Origin: Alphaproteobacteria bacterium
GTDB lineage: Bacteria; Pseudomonadota; Alphaproteobacteria; UBA8366; GCA-2717185
Assembly (NCBI GenBank): GCA_012103325.1
Contig: WLWY01000001.1
Coordinates: forward strand, 62,001 to 126,000
Length of the DNA: 64,000 nt
Reading direction: 5' to 3'
In this document: piece after piece, positions 46,871 to 56,947 of the stretch
How the letters are laid out: each line of letters opens with the position of its first letter
How positions within the stretch are numbered: position 1 is the first letter of the stretch
Notes under the pieces: generated by a model
The model's database searches: none
What the model saw: the letters and a program-made list of their open reading frames with translations, nothing else
Told to the model about the DNA's origin: nothing
Made by a program: the position numbers and the translations under genes

Positions 46871-48112
46871 TCAGGCGGCAGGCCGGTGCAAGCTGGCCCC
46901 TAGATGCGCAGCAAGATCGCGGGCATCGTCACCGGCACCGTCGATGAACGACGATTTCCGGCGGCGCAGGAACGGCAGCCCCATCACATACAGGCCGGGC
47001 GCATCGACCACGCCGCCGTCGTGGCGGATGCGGCCCTTGCGGTCGAACACCGGCACGTCGAGCCAGGAATAGTCCGGACGGTAACCGGTCGCCCAGACGA
47101 CCGTTTTGACACCGCCATCGGCCAAATCCATGCCGAGCCGTGGTGCGGTGGCAACCTGTGTCGGTTCGAAGCGATGCGGCGGTTCGAATTCATCATTCCT
47201 AGCGTTAGCGGAAACCCATTCGTCGATGGTATCGAGCAGCCGGTTCATCTTGAGGTCCGCCAGGGTGCATTGATTGCCGAGCGAACCGGAGAACATTGCC
47301 TCTCCGTCCCGCAATCCCGCCAGGCGTCCCACAATCTCAACGCCCGAGTCGCGAAGCGTATTAATGTCCAGAGTCGCCCGTTCCGGTGTGCCGACCAGTT
47401 GCAGGGACGGTACGCGCCGGGCGCGCCTGATGTCATCGACCTCGTGGTAATGCATGTCCATCACGCCGGTCACATCCATCCACCATTTGATGTCGCGTCC
47501 ACGATAGAGGCGGGGTAAACGAACATGTTCACCGACGGACAGGATGACCTGACGGCCCGAGGCCTGAATTTCTTGGGCAAGCTGAACGCCAGTCGCAGAC
47601 GCCCCGACAACCAGTACGGTGCCTGTATCCAGTTCGCGCGGATTGCGGTACTGCAGTGGCGTCATGCTTCTGACCGACGGCGGCAGGCCGTCCGCAACCT
47701 TCGGCACGGCCGCCACACCGCAGGCCCCGTTTGCCAGGACAAGCGTCGGGCACCGCCAATCGCCGCGATTCGTGCCGACATTGTATCCACCGTCGGTTTG
47801 ACGAACGGATGTAACGGTTGTCCCGGTCTGAACGGGAGCCGAAATCGTGTCGGCATAACTTTGGAGGAACCCGGTCACCTCCGGCATCGCCATATAGCCG
47901 TCCGGATCATCGCCGCTATAGGCGTAGCCGGGAAGCCGGCTTTGCCAGTTCGGCGTCAGCAGGCGAAGCGAGTCCCAGCGTTCGGTGCGCCAGGCATTGG
48001 CGACCTCGCCGCGCTCGAGCAACACATGGTCGATCGAGCGGTCGGCGAGGTGCTTGCTCATGGCGAGCCCGGACTGTCCGGCGCCGATGATGACGGTCGT
48101 AACGGTTTTCAC
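46871..48112 (-). CDS. Flavin-containing monooxygenase-like protein (CzcO/YUCCA type)
   Basis: 413 residues from a GTG start. Two Rossmann motifs are visible: IIGAGQSGLAMSKHL (FAD) and VLVVGASATGVQLAQEI (NADPH), plus WATGYRPDYSWLD near the C-terminus. The protein belongs to the group of two-dinucleotide-domain monooxygenases. Annotation as a potassium-transport protein is misleading for this family. It probably oxygenates a small organic substrate. Confidence 0.87.
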   Translation of the reverse strand: MKTVTTVIIGAGQSGLAMSKHLADRSIDHVLLERGEVANAWRTERWDSLRLLTPNWQSRLPGYAYSGDDPDGYMAMPEVTGFLQSYADTISAPVQTGTTVTSVRQTDGGYNVGTNRGDWRCPTLVLANGACGVAAVPKVADGLPPSVRSMTPLQYRNPRELDTGTVLVVGASATGVQLAQEIQASGRQVILSVGEHVRLPRLYRGRDIKWWMDVTGVMDMHYHEVDDIRRARRVPSLQLVGTPERATLDINTLRDSGVEIVGRLAGLRDGEAMFSGSLGNQCTLADLKMNRLLDTIDEWVSANARNDEFEPPHRFEPTQVATAPRLGMDLADGGVKTVVWATGYRPDYSWLDVPVFDRKGRIRHDGGVVDAPGLYVMGLPFLRRRKSSFIDGAGDDARDLAAHLGASLHRPAA

Positions 48113-48139
48113 GACACTCGCCCTTTTACGCGTTTCGGC

Positions 48140-48718
48140 TTAATCGTTGACGGTGACGAAAACGTTCGTCGGGTTCGTCACGATGTCGAATACGGCGGAC
48201 CGTTTCTGCGACTGTGCGACCAGCGCCTTGATGTCTTCGTCGCTGGCGTCCGCCTTGATGTCGAAATTCACGCGTATGGTGCCGAAGCCGTTGCGCACGT
48301 CCTCGTCGATGCCGAGGATGCCCTGGATGTCCATGTCACCCTCGATCGTCGCCGTGACCGAATGCAGCTGAATGCCCCGATGTTGGGCGACGGCGGCAAC
48401 GCCGGCTGTCAGACAGCTTGCCAAGCCAGACAGCACGATTTCGACCGGAGTCGGCGCGTTGTCTTCGGCCGCGAACACTTCGGGATGGTCGGCCTCCACG
48501 GTAAAGAACTTACCACGCGACTGTTCCTGGCCGAGGCCGAAGAAACCGCCGATGGTGGACCGGCTATGCGTGCCGTTTACCCACTCGCAGGTCGTGCGCC
48601 ACTTGAACTGTGCCGCCTCCGGGGCCGCATCCAACGCTTCGCGTGCACCAAGCAATGCTTCGACATTAACGCCGTTGTTTACGGTCGTGTCGGTGGTCTG
48701 TGCAGTGGTCTGAGTCAT
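48140..48718 (-). CDS. OsmC-family protein
   Basis: 192 residues. The OsmC fold is recognisable from PTPVEIVLSGLASCLTAGVA with the first reactive cysteine and the later FDIKADASDEDIKALVAQSQKRSAV. In peroxidase members a second Cys follows the KRS-type turn; here that position is not Cys, so classic two-Cys peroxidase chemistry is doubtful. First gene of the - strand run; diverges from the SDR gene. Confidence 0.86.
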   Translation of the reverse strand: MTQTTAQTTDTTVNNGVNVEALLGAREALDAAPEAAQFKWRTTCEWVNGTHSRSTIGGFFGLGQEQSRGKFFTVEADHPEVFAAEDNAPTPVEIVLSGLASCLTAGVAAVAQHRGIQLHSVTATIEGDMDIQGILGIDEDVRNGFGTIRVNFDIKADASDEDIKALVAQSQKRSAVFDIVTNPTNVFVTVND

Positions 48719-48900
48719 CTTTTCTTCCTTTCGGAGATGTCTGTTCCAATGCAGATCACGCTAAGGGGCCTCTGCATCACTTTGATTTCCGTCACGGGCG
48801 AAATTGGTTTCAATTGTTTCGGCAGCCTCGCACGCTGCCCGCCGCTTGACGCCCTTGTGCCGACCGCGCGACATTGCCTGCCATTCAACGGAGGCCTTAC

Positions 48901-49674
48901 ATGGAATTAAATCTTGCCGGAAAAACGGCGCTTATTACCGGTGGCTCGAAGGGCATTGGCCGTGCCGTGGCGGAACGGTTGGCGGAGGAAGGCTGTAGCC
49001 TGCATCTCTCAGCGCGGACCGAGGCAACCCTCGTCGAAGCGCGCGATGCGCTGAACGACACCTTTGGCGCGCAGGTCACGATTCATACTGCCGATCTTTC
49101 CGATGGCAACCGCATGCGGCAGCTGGCAGCCGACACCGCGGGTATCGATATTCTCGTCAACAATGCGGGTGCGATTCCGTTCGGGCCGGTTGATGCTGTC
49201 GATGAGGAAACCTGGCGTCGGGCCTGGGACCTGAAGGTGTTCGGCTATATAAATTTAATCCGGGAGGTGTATCCAGCGATGTGCGCCCGCGGCGCCATCG
49301 TCAACGTTATCGGTACGGCGGGCGAAAGCCCGGTCCCGAACTACCTTGCCGGTTCGATGGGCAATGCCAGCATCATGGCGATGACTCGGGCGCTCGGTGG
49401 CGAAAGCATCGACAAAGGCGTGCGCGTGAACGCAGTCAACCCCGGACTGATCGAGACCGAACGGCTGGTCACCATCTACGAAGGACAGGCCGAGGAACAA
49501 TTCGGCGACAAGAGCCGCTGGCCCGAGCTCTTGTCCAACCTACCGCTCGGGCGGGCCGGCAAGCCAGACGAGGTCGCCGACCTTGTGGCGTATCTCGCCA
49601 GTCCGCGGGCCTCTTGGGTCAGCGGCGCCGTCGTCACCATCGATGGCGGTGTGACGCAGCGGGCCAGCCTGTAA
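48901..49674 (+). CDS. Short-chain dehydrogenase/reductase with a substituted catalytic lysine
   Basis: 257 residues from the ATG at 48901 (GGAGG nearby). Cofactor motif TGGSKGIG (13-20) and NNAG (87-90) are intact. The active-site Tyr is Y148 ([11 protein letters not shown]), but the residue four places on, normally Lys, is Ser152. A subgroup of SDRs shares this GNA variant, so it may still be active with altered chemistry. It is followed 26 bases later by an enoyl-CoA hydratase gene. Confidence 0.88.
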   Translation: MELNLAGKTALITGGSKGIGRAVAERLAEEGCSLHLSARTEATLVEARDALNDTFGAQVTIHTADLSDGNRMRQLAADTAGIDILVNNAGAIPFGPVDAVDEETWRRAWDLKVFGYINLIREVYPAMCARGAIVNVIGTAGESPVPNYLAGSMGNASIMAMTRALGGESIDKGVRVNAVNPGLIETERLVTIYEGQAEEQFGDKSRWPELLSNLPLGRAGKPDEVADLVAYLASPRASWVSGAVVTIDGGVTQRASL

Positions 49675-49700
49675 GCATCAAAAGAAAAAGGGGAAACAGT

Positions 49701-50468
49701 ATGGCGCGTGTTGCCGTCGATATCGAAAACCGTGAAGAAGGCCGTCTCGCGACGGTCACGATCGAAAATGCCGCGAAGGCGAATTGCCTCACCAGCGAAC
49801 TGGTCGCCGAATTGGAACGTGTCTTCCGCGACCTCGCGGCCGACGACGACCTCCGTCTCGCGGTCCTGACCGGTGAAGGCCCACGGTCCTTTATCGCCGG
49901 CGCGAACCTGCAAGAACTGCGCAGTTTCGATGCCAAAAGCGGCCGCGCCTACATCACCGGCCTGCAAAACGCCAACCAGGCGATCCGGGAATTGCCGGTA
50001 CCGGTCATCGCACGCGTCAATGGTGCCTGCATGGGGGCCGGCCTGGAAGTCGCGGCGAGTTGCGACATTCGCATCGCCAGCGACAACGCGCGGTTCGCCA
50101 TGCCGGAAGTGCTGTTCGACCTGCCGTCCGTCGTCGAGGCGGCGCTGTTTCCCCGCTTGATCGGCTGGGGCCGGACATGCTGGCTGATCTATCGTGGCGA
50201 TGCAATCGATGCGGCAACCGCCCTGGACTGGGGGCTCGTCGAAAACGTCGCGCCTGCAGCAGAGCTCGACACGGCGGTCGCGGAAACCGTGAACCTGATC
50301 ATGGCCAACGGCCCAGTCGGCATTCGCCTGCAAAAGAAACTGATGCGCGATTGGGAGCGTTTATCGCTTGATGATGGCGTGCATGCCGGGATTCAATCGC
50401 TATCGGACGCCTTCCGCGACGGCGAGCCGGGGCCGCGCATGTCTGCGTTTCTCGACAGCGACACTTAA
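49701..50468 (+). CDS. Enoyl-CoA hydratase/isomerase family protein
   Basis: 255 residues from the ATG at 49701. Crotonase fold: the oxyanion-hole segment FIAGANLQEL, then GACMGAGLEVAASCDIRIAS, and FAMPEVLFDLPSVVEAALFPRLIGWG. It most likely hydrates or isomerises an acyl-CoA in the same pathway as the neighbouring SDR and MaoC proteins. Confidence 0.9.
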   Translation: MARVAVDIENREEGRLATVTIENAAKANCLTSELVAELERVFRDLAADDDLRLAVLTGEGPRSFIAGANLQELRSFDAKSGRAYITGLQNANQAIRELPVPVIARVNGACMGAGLEVAASCDIRIASDNARFAMPEVLFDLPSVVEAALFPRLIGWGRTCWLIYRGDAIDAATALDWGLVENVAPAAELDTAVAETVNLIMANGPVGIRLQKKLMRDWERLSLDDGVHAGIQSLSDAFRDGEPGPRMSAFLDSDT

Positions 50469-50473
50469 TAAAC

Positions 50474-50502
50474 CGGCGGCGTTCCCCATCGGAGCGCCGC
50501 CG
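50474..50502. terminator. Bidirectional terminator-like hairpin between enoyl-CoA hydratase and infC genes
   Basis: CGGCGGCGTTCC pairs with GGAGCGCCGCCG (one G-T pair) around a five-base loop, five bases after the hydratase stop codon. On the - strand the hairpin is followed by GTTTATTAAG, so it can also end infC transcripts. The position between convergent genes supports the call; the T-tracts are short. Confidence 0.6.
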
Positions 50503-50535
50503 AGTTCCCCAATCTCTCGACCTTGTTTGTTTCGA

Positions 50536-51072
50536 CTAACGAGGTGCCAGAACCATGATCATCTGCCGCCCTTCCATCAGCGGCATCTGCTCGACTTTCG
50601 CGGGCCCGTCTAAATCGACACGCACGCGTTCCAGCACTTTGCGGCCCAAATCCTGGTGCGCCATTTCGCGGCCGCGAAACCGCAGCGTTACTTTGACCTT
50701 GTCGCCTTCGTCCAGGAACTTGACCATCGCGCGCATCTTCACATCGTAATCATGGTTATCGATGTTCGGGCGCATTTTGATTTCTTTGACGTCGATCGTC
50801 TTTTGCTTTTTGCGCGTCTCGTTAGCTTTTTTCTGCGCAATGTATTTGAACTTGCCATAGTCAAGAATTTTGCAGACCGGTGGGTCAGCATTTGGAGAGA
50901 CTTCGACCAGATCAAGTCCCGCAATGTCGGCCCGGTTCAACCCTTCGGCCAGCGGAACGACCCCGATCATTTCTCCATCTTCATCGACAAGTCGAATCTT
51001 GTCGGATTCGATATCCCTATTGATGCGCGGACCATGTTTGACCGGCGCAGCGTTATATGGTGGACGAGCTAT
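50536..51072 (-). CDS. infC: Translation initiation factor IF-3 with an AUA start codon
   Basis: The reading frame continues upstream of the first ATG (50970) for 34 more codons, giving [20 protein letters not shown], the expected IF-3 N-terminus. The initiator is then ATA at 51072-51070, with a perfect AGGAGG five bases upstream; no ATG, GTG or TTG lies near that site. Total 178 residues, the normal length. Rare AUN starts are the known device by which IF-3 represses its own translation. It lies 84 bases after thrS, as usual, but rpmI-rplT are not downstream. Confidence 0.95.
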   Translation of the reverse strand: MARPPYNAAPVKHGPRINRDIESDKIRLVDEDGEMIGVVPLAEGLNRADIAGLDLVEVSPNADPPVCKILDYGKFKYIAQKKANETRKKQKTIDVKEIKMRPNIDNHDYDVKMRAMVKFLDEGDKVKVTLRFRGREMAHQDLGRKVLERVRVDLDGPAKVEQMPLMEGRQMIMVLAPR

Positions 51073-51156
51073 AGATTCCTCCTGTTGCTATTAATGTTCG
51101 CATGAACCGTCACGCTGACTTTCGGTTCGCGCTACGATCCAATTTCCACGGCCCCG

Positions 51157-53070
51157 TCACGCTGGCGGCGCCGCTTCAGATGTTAGTGTATTGAGCGCAT
51201 CTTCAAGTGCAACAATTTCTTGTTTTTTTCCACCGAGCCGCCGCAGCGCGACCGCGCGGTCTTCCGCCTCGCGTTTCCCGACAACGACGATGACTGGGAC
51301 TTTCGCGAGCGAATGTTCTCGCACCTTATAGTTAATTTTTTCATTACGCAGATCTGTTTCCACACGCATTCCGGCGTCGGAAAGAGCCTTGGCAACTTCT
51401 CGCGCATAATCGTCTGCGTCCGATGTGATCGTCGAAACGACGGCTTGAACCGGCGCCAACCATAGCGGCAGGCGACCCGCGAACTGTTCTATCAACACGC
51501 CGAGGAAGCGCTCGAAGGACCCCAGGATCGCACGATGCAGCATAACGGGACGATGCTTTTCGCCATCTTCGCCGATATAGGAAGCGTCGAGCCGTTCCGG
51601 CAGCACAAAATCGACCTGGAACGTACCGCACTGCCATTCGCGGCCAATCGTATCGGTAAGAACGAATTCCAGTTTTGGGCCGTAGAACGCTCCCTCGCCG
51701 GGGTTTAGCGTATACGGCAGCCCCGCCGCTTCCGTCGCCTCAACTAGCGCCTTCTCCGCACGGTCCCAAACAGCATCTTCGCCGGCGCGCACTTCGGGCC
51801 GGTCGGAAAACTTCACCGCCACGTCCGCGAAGCCAAAATCGCGGTAGATCGAGAGCAACAATTCGCAAAACCGCTCGGTTTCGGAAACGATCTGGTCTTC
51901 CGTGCAGAAAATATGCGCGTCGTCCTGCGTAAAGGCACGGACTCGCATCAGGCCGTGCAGCGCACCGGACGGCTCGTTGCGATGACAGGATCCGAACTCG
52001 GCCAAACGGATCGGCAAATCCCGATAGCTGGTAATGCCTTGACGGAAGATTTGAACATGGCCTGGGCAATTCATCGGTTTCAGCGCGAGCACCCGGTCGT
52101 GCTCGTCGTCGACCGTAAACATGTGTTCCCGAAACTTTTCCCAGTGACCGGAACGTTCCCATAACGTCCGGTCGACAAGCTGCGGCGTTTTGATCTCGTC
52201 GTATCCTGCGGCATCCAGGCGGCGGCGCATATATTCCTCTGCGGTCCGGTACAGGGTCCAACCTTTGGGGTGCCAGAACACGCTGCCGACCGCTTCTTCC
52301 TGGATATGGAACAGATCCATCTCCCGGCCAAGCCGGCGGTGGTCGCGTTTTTCCGCTTCTTCCAAGCGGACCAAATAGGCGCGAAGCTCCTTGTCCGTAC
52401 GCCAGCACGTACCATACATACGCTGCAGCTGAGGGTTCTTCGGATCACCGCGCCAATTGGTGCCGGCCAGCTTCATCAGTTTGAAGGATTTGCCGAGCCG
52501 GCCCGTCGACGGCAGATGCGGTCCGGTGCAAAGGTCGATCCAATCCCCTTGACGGTACATCGAAATATCCACGTCGTCGGGCAATCCTGCGACATGTTCC
52601 GCCTTAAACGTCTCCCCGGCTTCCTCGAAGAACCGCACCGCATCCTCGCGCGACCAAACCTCGCGCGTAATTGTCTCATCGCGGTCGACAATGTCGGCCA
52701 TCCGCTTTTCGATTGCTTCGAAATCGTCCGGCGTAAACGCTTCCTTGCGATGGAAGTCGTAGTAGAAGCCGTCCTCGATTGCGGGCCCGAACGTGATTTG
52801 CGTGCCCGGAAACAGTTCCTGCACCGCTTCGGCCAGCACATGCGCGCAGTCGTGCCGCAGCAAATACAGCCCTTCATCGGTGTCACGGGTGATGATTTGG
52901 ACCGCGGCGTCGGCTTCGATTACATGCGTCAAGTCGCGCTCGACGCCGTCCACCTTGACGATGACCGCCGCCTTCGCGAGCCCAGGGCCGATCGACGCCG
53001 CGATTTCGGCGCCGCTCACCGCACCGTCATAATCCCGAACACTACCGTCGGGGAGGGTGATCGCAACCAT
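51157..53070 (-). CDS. thrS: Threonyl-tRNA synthetase
   Basis: 637 residues from the ATG at 53070. An N-terminal TGS domain ([13 protein letters not shown]) precedes the editing domain with [11 protein letters not shown], and the class II catalytic core with [13 protein letters not shown] (zinc/ATP site) is intact, followed by the anticodon-binding domain ([17 protein letters not shown]). Followed by infC as in most bacteria; preceded by a glycosyltransferase gene on the same strand. Confidence 0.97.
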   Translation of the reverse strand: MVAITLPDGSVRDYDGAVSGAEIAASIGPGLAKAAVIVKVDGVERDLTHVIEADAAVQIITRDTDEGLYLLRHDCAHVLAEAVQELFPGTQITFGPAIEDGFYYDFHRKEAFTPDDFEAIEKRMADIVDRDETITREVWSREDAVRFFEEAGETFKAEHVAGLPDDVDISMYRQGDWIDLCTGPHLPSTGRLGKSFKLMKLAGTNWRGDPKNPQLQRMYGTCWRTDKELRAYLVRLEEAEKRDHRRLGREMDLFHIQEEAVGSVFWHPKGWTLYRTAEEYMRRRLDAAGYDEIKTPQLVDRTLWERSGHWEKFREHMFTVDDEHDRVLALKPMNCPGHVQIFRQGITSYRDLPIRLAEFGSCHRNEPSGALHGLMRVRAFTQDDAHIFCTEDQIVSETERFCELLLSIYRDFGFADVAVKFSDRPEVRAGEDAVWDRAEKALVEATEAAGLPYTLNPGEGAFYGPKLEFVLTDTIGREWQCGTFQVDFVLPERLDASYIGEDGEKHRPVMLHRAILGSFERFLGVLIEQFAGRLPLWLAPVQAVVSTITSDADDYAREVAKALSDAGMRVETDLRNEKINYKVREHSLAKVPVIVVVGKREAEDRAVALRRLGGKKQEIVALEDALNTLTSEAAPPA

Positions 53071-53114
53071 TGTTCCGTTCCGTTTCAAGCTACCGCATCG
53101 CGCGGCGCACCGGT

Positions 53115-54044
53115 TTACCGCAAGCGGATTGCCGCTTCAACCTCGTCCGCTTGAAGATCGGCAAGATTGTCGCGCCGTAGGATCGTCACCGAAGGGCCGC
53201 GCTGCGCGCAAAGCGCCGGATCGGAGGCCGACGAATAGACCACGACGCTTGGGCATCCGGTTGCCGCAATCAGATGCATAGGACCGTTATCGTTGCCGAC
53301 GGCCGCTTTCGCGGCGCGGGCAAGGCACACGATGTCCGATATTGACGTCTTGCCGGTCAGGTCGATGGTTTCGGGCCAAGCGCGCGCGATTTCGGCATTC
53401 CGTTCCGCCTCATCATCCGCACCGAGTAACGCGGACTTAAGCCCCTTGGACGCCAAACGCTCCGCAAGAGAAATATAACAGGCCGCCGGCCAACGCTTTG
53501 CGGGACGGCCCGCCGAGCCACCCGGCAGTAGCAGGATGAATTCAGCCGGCAGTCCGAATTGTTCGATTCCGCCATCGATCCAATCAAAACTTGGCGGTGG
53601 CACGTCCTCGATACCGGCGATTGCCAGTTGCTCACGCTGACGCTCAACGGTGTGCATGAAATCACGCTGTGGATTGTCGTGCGGCAGCGAGCAGCCAGGA
53701 GCGATCCCACTCCAATCCGGCTTCGGTCGGCCCATCAGTCGAAAATACATCGTGGACCTGTCCGAGGTCTGAAGATCGTAAACCCGGCTGAACGCACCGC
53801 CGTCAAGCTTTCGCTTCAGTGCCATCCAGGCGCCCGCCTGCCACCAGCGCGGCCGGTCATCCGTCCAGATTTCGTCGAAGTAACTGCTCGCCGCCGCAAA
53901 CGCGGCGTAAGGCGCGGTCGTCAGCAGGGTAATGCGGGCGTCGGCATGGGTGCGGCGGATCGCGGCACACGGGCCCATCGCTTGGACAAAATCTCCCAAC
54001 GCACTCAGCTTGATAACGAGTATGTTCCGAACGGCGGCGGTCAC
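53115..54044 (-). CDS. Glycosyltransferase family 9 (heptosyltransferase-like)
   Basis: 309 residues from a GTG at 54044 that overlaps the stop of the preceding glycosyltransferase (GTGA). GT9/ADP-heptosyltransferase pattern: [18 protein letters not shown] at the N-terminus, [16 protein letters not shown] and [16 protein letters not shown] near the C-terminus. It probably adds heptose or a similar sugar to the LPS core at the inner membrane. The partner GT4 suggests a small envelope-glycan pair. Confidence 0.88.
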   Translation of the reverse strand: MTAAVRNILVIKLSALGDFVQAMGPCAAIRRTHADARITLLTTAPYAAFAAASSYFDEIWTDDRPRWWQAGAWMALKRKLDGGAFSRVYDLQTSDRSTMYFRLMGRPKPDWSGIAPGCSLPHDNPQRDFMHTVERQREQLAIAGIEDVPPPSFDWIDGGIEQFGLPAEFILLLPGGSAGRPAKRWPAACYISLAERLASKGLKSALLGADDEAERNAEIARAWPETIDLTGKTSISDIVCLARAAKAAVGNDNGPMHLIAATGCPSVVVYSSASDPALCAQRGPSVTILRRDNLADLQADEVEAAIRLR

Positions 54045-55246
54045 GCGGCCACGTCGCCGTCGGCCTGCGCTTCCGCAAGCACTTCGCGATAAACATCCAT
54101 CGTCGCGGCGCACATTGTCTGCTTTGTAAAATGATCCCGGACATGCTTGATGGCACGGGATGCCAAATCTTCTCGATCATCGGTGTCGAGGGCAAGTACC
54201 GTTTTCAGGGCCGTTGCCAAGGCATCCGGAGCGTTGGGCGGTACCAGCCATCCCGTCTGTTCAGGCAGAACAAGCTCCCGGCTGGCGCCATGATCGGCCG
54301 CTACGATCGGCCGCCCCATCGCTTGTGCCTCGACGATGACGCGGCCAAATCCTTCGGGGTCTGTCGAAGCGTGTACGACCGCATCGGCCAGCATCAGCGC
54401 CGCCGGCATATCGTTGCAGTCACCGACAAGATGAACGACGCCTTCGAGCCGGCGCTTGGCGATCAGCGCTTCCAATTCGCGCCGATAGCCGGTGCGGCCC
54501 TGATCGCTGCCGACGATTAGACAACGGATGTCATCGCGGCCGAGCTTGGCAATCGCCTCGATAAGGACGCTTTGCCCCTTCCATCGGGTTAGACGTCCCG
54601 GCAGCATGATAACCGGCACGCCATCCGCCAGCCGCCAATCGGTGGAAAGCTTGATCAGGCGCTCCGCGCTGGTTCGCGCCGGATCGAAATGATCGACATC
54701 GATGCCACGATGGATGACGCGAATGCGCTCCGGCTCGGCGCGATAGGTTTCGACCGCGTGGCGCGCGATAAAGGCGCTGATGGCGATGACCCTGTCGCCA
54801 TCGGCCATGACGGAATTATAGAGGCGCTTCAGGGGCAGACCGAGATTGTAAGGCGCGTGAATCGTGGTCACAAAACGGGCATCGGTATTGCGGGCCGCCC
54901 GGCGCGCGCTCCATGCCGGCGCACGGCTGCGGGCATGTACGATATCAACGCCGTGCTCGCGAATCAACGCAATGAGCCTTTCGGTATTCGAACGCATGAC
55001 CATGGGATTTTTAGACTGGACCGGCAGTTCGATATGCTCCGCGCCGGCACGGAGAAACTCGCGCGTCATGGGGCCACCGGAAGATACGACGAGCGACCGC
55101 CAGCCGGCTTCGGCGAGCGCCACCGCCATGTCCACGGTGCCGCGCTCGACACCGCCGGTCACCAAGGACGGCACGACCTGCATCACGACGGGAGCCCTGC
55201 TGGCCAAGCCGCGATCTGAAATGGTAGGGTCGCCCAGGTCAGTCAT
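54041..55246 (-). CDS. Glycosyltransferase family 4
   Basis: 401 residues. GT-B fold with VVPSLVTGGVERGTVDMA near the N-terminus, VIMLPGRLTRWKG in the donor domain and the E-x7-E-like DPEGFGRVIVEAQAMG motif. It likely builds LPS or another surface glycan together with the GT9 enzyme encoded by the overlapping next gene. Confidence 0.9.
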   Translation of the reverse strand: MTDLGDPTISDRGLASRAPVVMQVVPSLVTGGVERGTVDMAVALAEAGWRSLVVSSGGPMTREFLRAGAEHIELPVQSKNPMVMRSNTERLIALIREHGVDIVHARSRAPAWSARRAARNTDARFVTTIHAPYNLGLPLKRLYNSVMADGDRVIAISAFIARHAVETYRAEPERIRVIHRGIDVDHFDPARTSAERLIKLSTDWRLADGVPVIMLPGRLTRWKGQSVLIEAIAKLGRDDIRCLIVGSDQGRTGYRRELEALIAKRRLEGVVHLVGDCNDMPAALMLADAVVHASTDPEGFGRVIVEAQAMGRPIVAADHGASRELVLPEQTGWLVPPNAPDALATALKTVLALDTDDREDLASRAIKHVRDHFTKQTMCAATMDVYREVLAEAQADGDVAA

Positions 55247-55272
55247 TCAATGATCAGTTCCTTATAAAATCA

Positions 55273-56052
55273 GTGCAATTCAGACGAACCGACGTGGAAC
55301 CGCAAGGACCTTCAATATTAACACGCGCGGGCGGCGCGACAATCGCCTACCACCACAATTCTGGCACGACGCCCGGCGTGATATTCTGCGGCGGCTTCAA
55401 ATCCGACATGACCGGCATCAAGGCAACCATGCTGGAAGCCTTCTGCCAAGCGCGTAATCAGCAGTTTACCCGTTTCGACTATCAGGGGCATGGCACATCT
55501 TCCGGCGCCTTCGATGAAGGCACGATCGGCCTGTGGCGCGACGACGCACTCACGGTATTCGAAGGTGTTACTGAAGGCCCGCAAATTGTTGTTGGATCGT
55601 CGATGGGTGCATGGATAGCGCTTTTGCTGGCACAGCAACGGCGCAGCCGGATCGCGGGGCTGCTTCTGTTGGCGCCAGCCGCCGACTTCACGACGGAATT
55701 GCTTTGGAAAAACCTGACGCCGGACGCACGAGAACAAATTAAACGGGACGGCGTATGGATGCGGCCCTCGATCTATGACGACGGTCCCTACCCAATCACG
55801 CGCAACCTCATCGAGGAGTCGCGCGCGCATCTTGTTTTGGGCAATCCAATCCCCTTCGACGGGCCCGTTCGCATCCTGCTCGGGCTGCAGGATGACGTCA
55901 TTCCGGTCGATCACATTCTGCGGACCACGGACGCCCTTACGTCCGATGATGTCGAAATCACACTGATAAAGAATGGCGATCACCGGCTTTCAACACCGGA
56001 CGATCTCGACAAGATCCGCGCCGCGGTCGACGCGCTTAGCAAAAGCGCGTGA
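55273..56052 (+). CDS. Alpha/beta hydrolase
   Basis: 259 residues from a GTG start. The nucleophile elbow is GSSMGAW, preceded by the oxyanion region FCGGFKSDMTG; the later Asp and His appear in LQDDVIP and GDHRLS. The sequence resembles the ABHD10-like thioesterase/esterase group. No signal peptide. Gene diverges from the glycosyltransferases and converges on a lipoprotein gene one base later. Confidence 0.86.
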   Translation: MQFRRTDVEPQGPSILTRAGGATIAYHHNSGTTPGVIFCGGFKSDMTGIKATMLEAFCQARNQQFTRFDYQGHGTSSGAFDEGTIGLWRDDALTVFEGVTEGPQIVVGSSMGAWIALLLAQQRRSRIAGLLLLAPAADFTTELLWKNLTPDAREQIKRDGVWMRPSIYDDGPYPITRNLIEESRAHLVLGNPIPFDGPVRILLGLQDDVIPVDHILRTTDALTSDDVEITLIKNGDHRLSTPDDLDKIRAAVDALSKSA

Positions 56053-56053
56053 A

Positions 56054-56947
56054 TTAGTCTGCGAACACCTGCCGAAGGTAGGCTTTCACCCGCATAATCG
56101 CCCTCTCCCGTGCCTCGGCGTTCGTGCCGACATGGACCGTGCGCTGACCGCTTTTGTAGGCGCTGTGCCTAGTGGTTATGGTCCGCTCGCGTGAACTGGG
56201 GTTGTCGAAGGCGTGATAGGCGCCGTCATAGGCATCGTACGCCATTGTCGCCCCGCCGCGACCATTCGCCTCGTCGACCAGGGCCATGCAAGGCTTCGGC
56301 TTCGTCCAGTCGTCCGCCAGACCGATTTGCAGCAGAACGGGCAATGCCGCCCTATAGTACTCGACCTCGCGCCTGATGGTTATGCAGCCGGGATAAAATC
56401 CGATCGCCGCGCGGAAATCGCGTTCGAGGCCCGCTGGCCGCTGCGGCGCATCGCGGCGTACCGTCCACAGCATCGACATCGCACCGTTCGACCAGCCCAT
56501 CAACACGACCCTGTCGGGCCGGACAAAGGGCTGCGCCTGGAGCCATTGCAACGCGCCATACGCATCGTGCGGACGTTCCCGCCCGGGACTGACCGGCCGG
56601 TTTCGGAGCCGGCAGATACTGCCAAATCCTCGGTCAGTAAAGCTGTCGGCGAGCAGTATCGCGTAGCCTTCGCCGCGCAAAATATCGAGCCAGGCCCGCT
56701 CGCGCGCTTTCATGCTGCCGTCCTTGTTCAGCATGCCGGCGCAGCCATGCATCATCAGCACGGTGTTGAAGGGGCGGGTGCCCGCCGGCTTGTACAGGTA
56801 ACCGGTCAGCTTCGTGCCATCGCCACTGGTAAAAGAGACCGCATGTGCTTTCAGGACGTTCGACGGCGCCCGTGCCGGCGAAGAACCCGTCGTCTGGCAG
56901 CCTGCCAGAAGCAGCAGCCCAGCAATAAAACCAATCACGCGTATCAT
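56054..56947 (-). CDS. Dienelactone-hydrolase-like lipoprotein
   Basis: 297 residues from the ATG at 56947, overlapping the epimerase stop by four bases. A lipobox LLLLAGC predicts lipidation at about residue 17. The hydrolase domain has MMHGCAGM (oxyanion), the nucleophile elbow MGWSNGAMS and a late His in DGAYHAFDN. It is thus a membrane-attached periplasmic esterase of unknown substrate. Confidence 0.84.
   Translation of the reverse strand: MIRVIGFIAGLLLLAGCQTTGSSPARAPSNVLKAHAVSFTSGDGTKLTGYLYKPAGTRPFNTVLMMHGCAGMLNKDGSMKARERAWLDILRGEGYAILLADSFTDRGFGSICRLRNRPVSPGRERPHDAYGALQWLQAQPFVRPDRVVLMGWSNGAMSMLWTVRRDAPQRPAGLERDFRAAIGFYPGCITIRREVEYYRAALPVLLQIGLADDWTKPKPCMALVDEANGRGGATMAYDAYDGAYHAFDNPSSRERTITTRHSAYKSGQRTVHVGTNAEARERAIMRVKAYLRQVFAD

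Noticed and set aside
50536-50970. infC starting at the first ATG (144 residues)
   Set aside because: Would lack the conserved IF-3 N-terminus and has no ribosome site; the AUA start at 51072 restores both.
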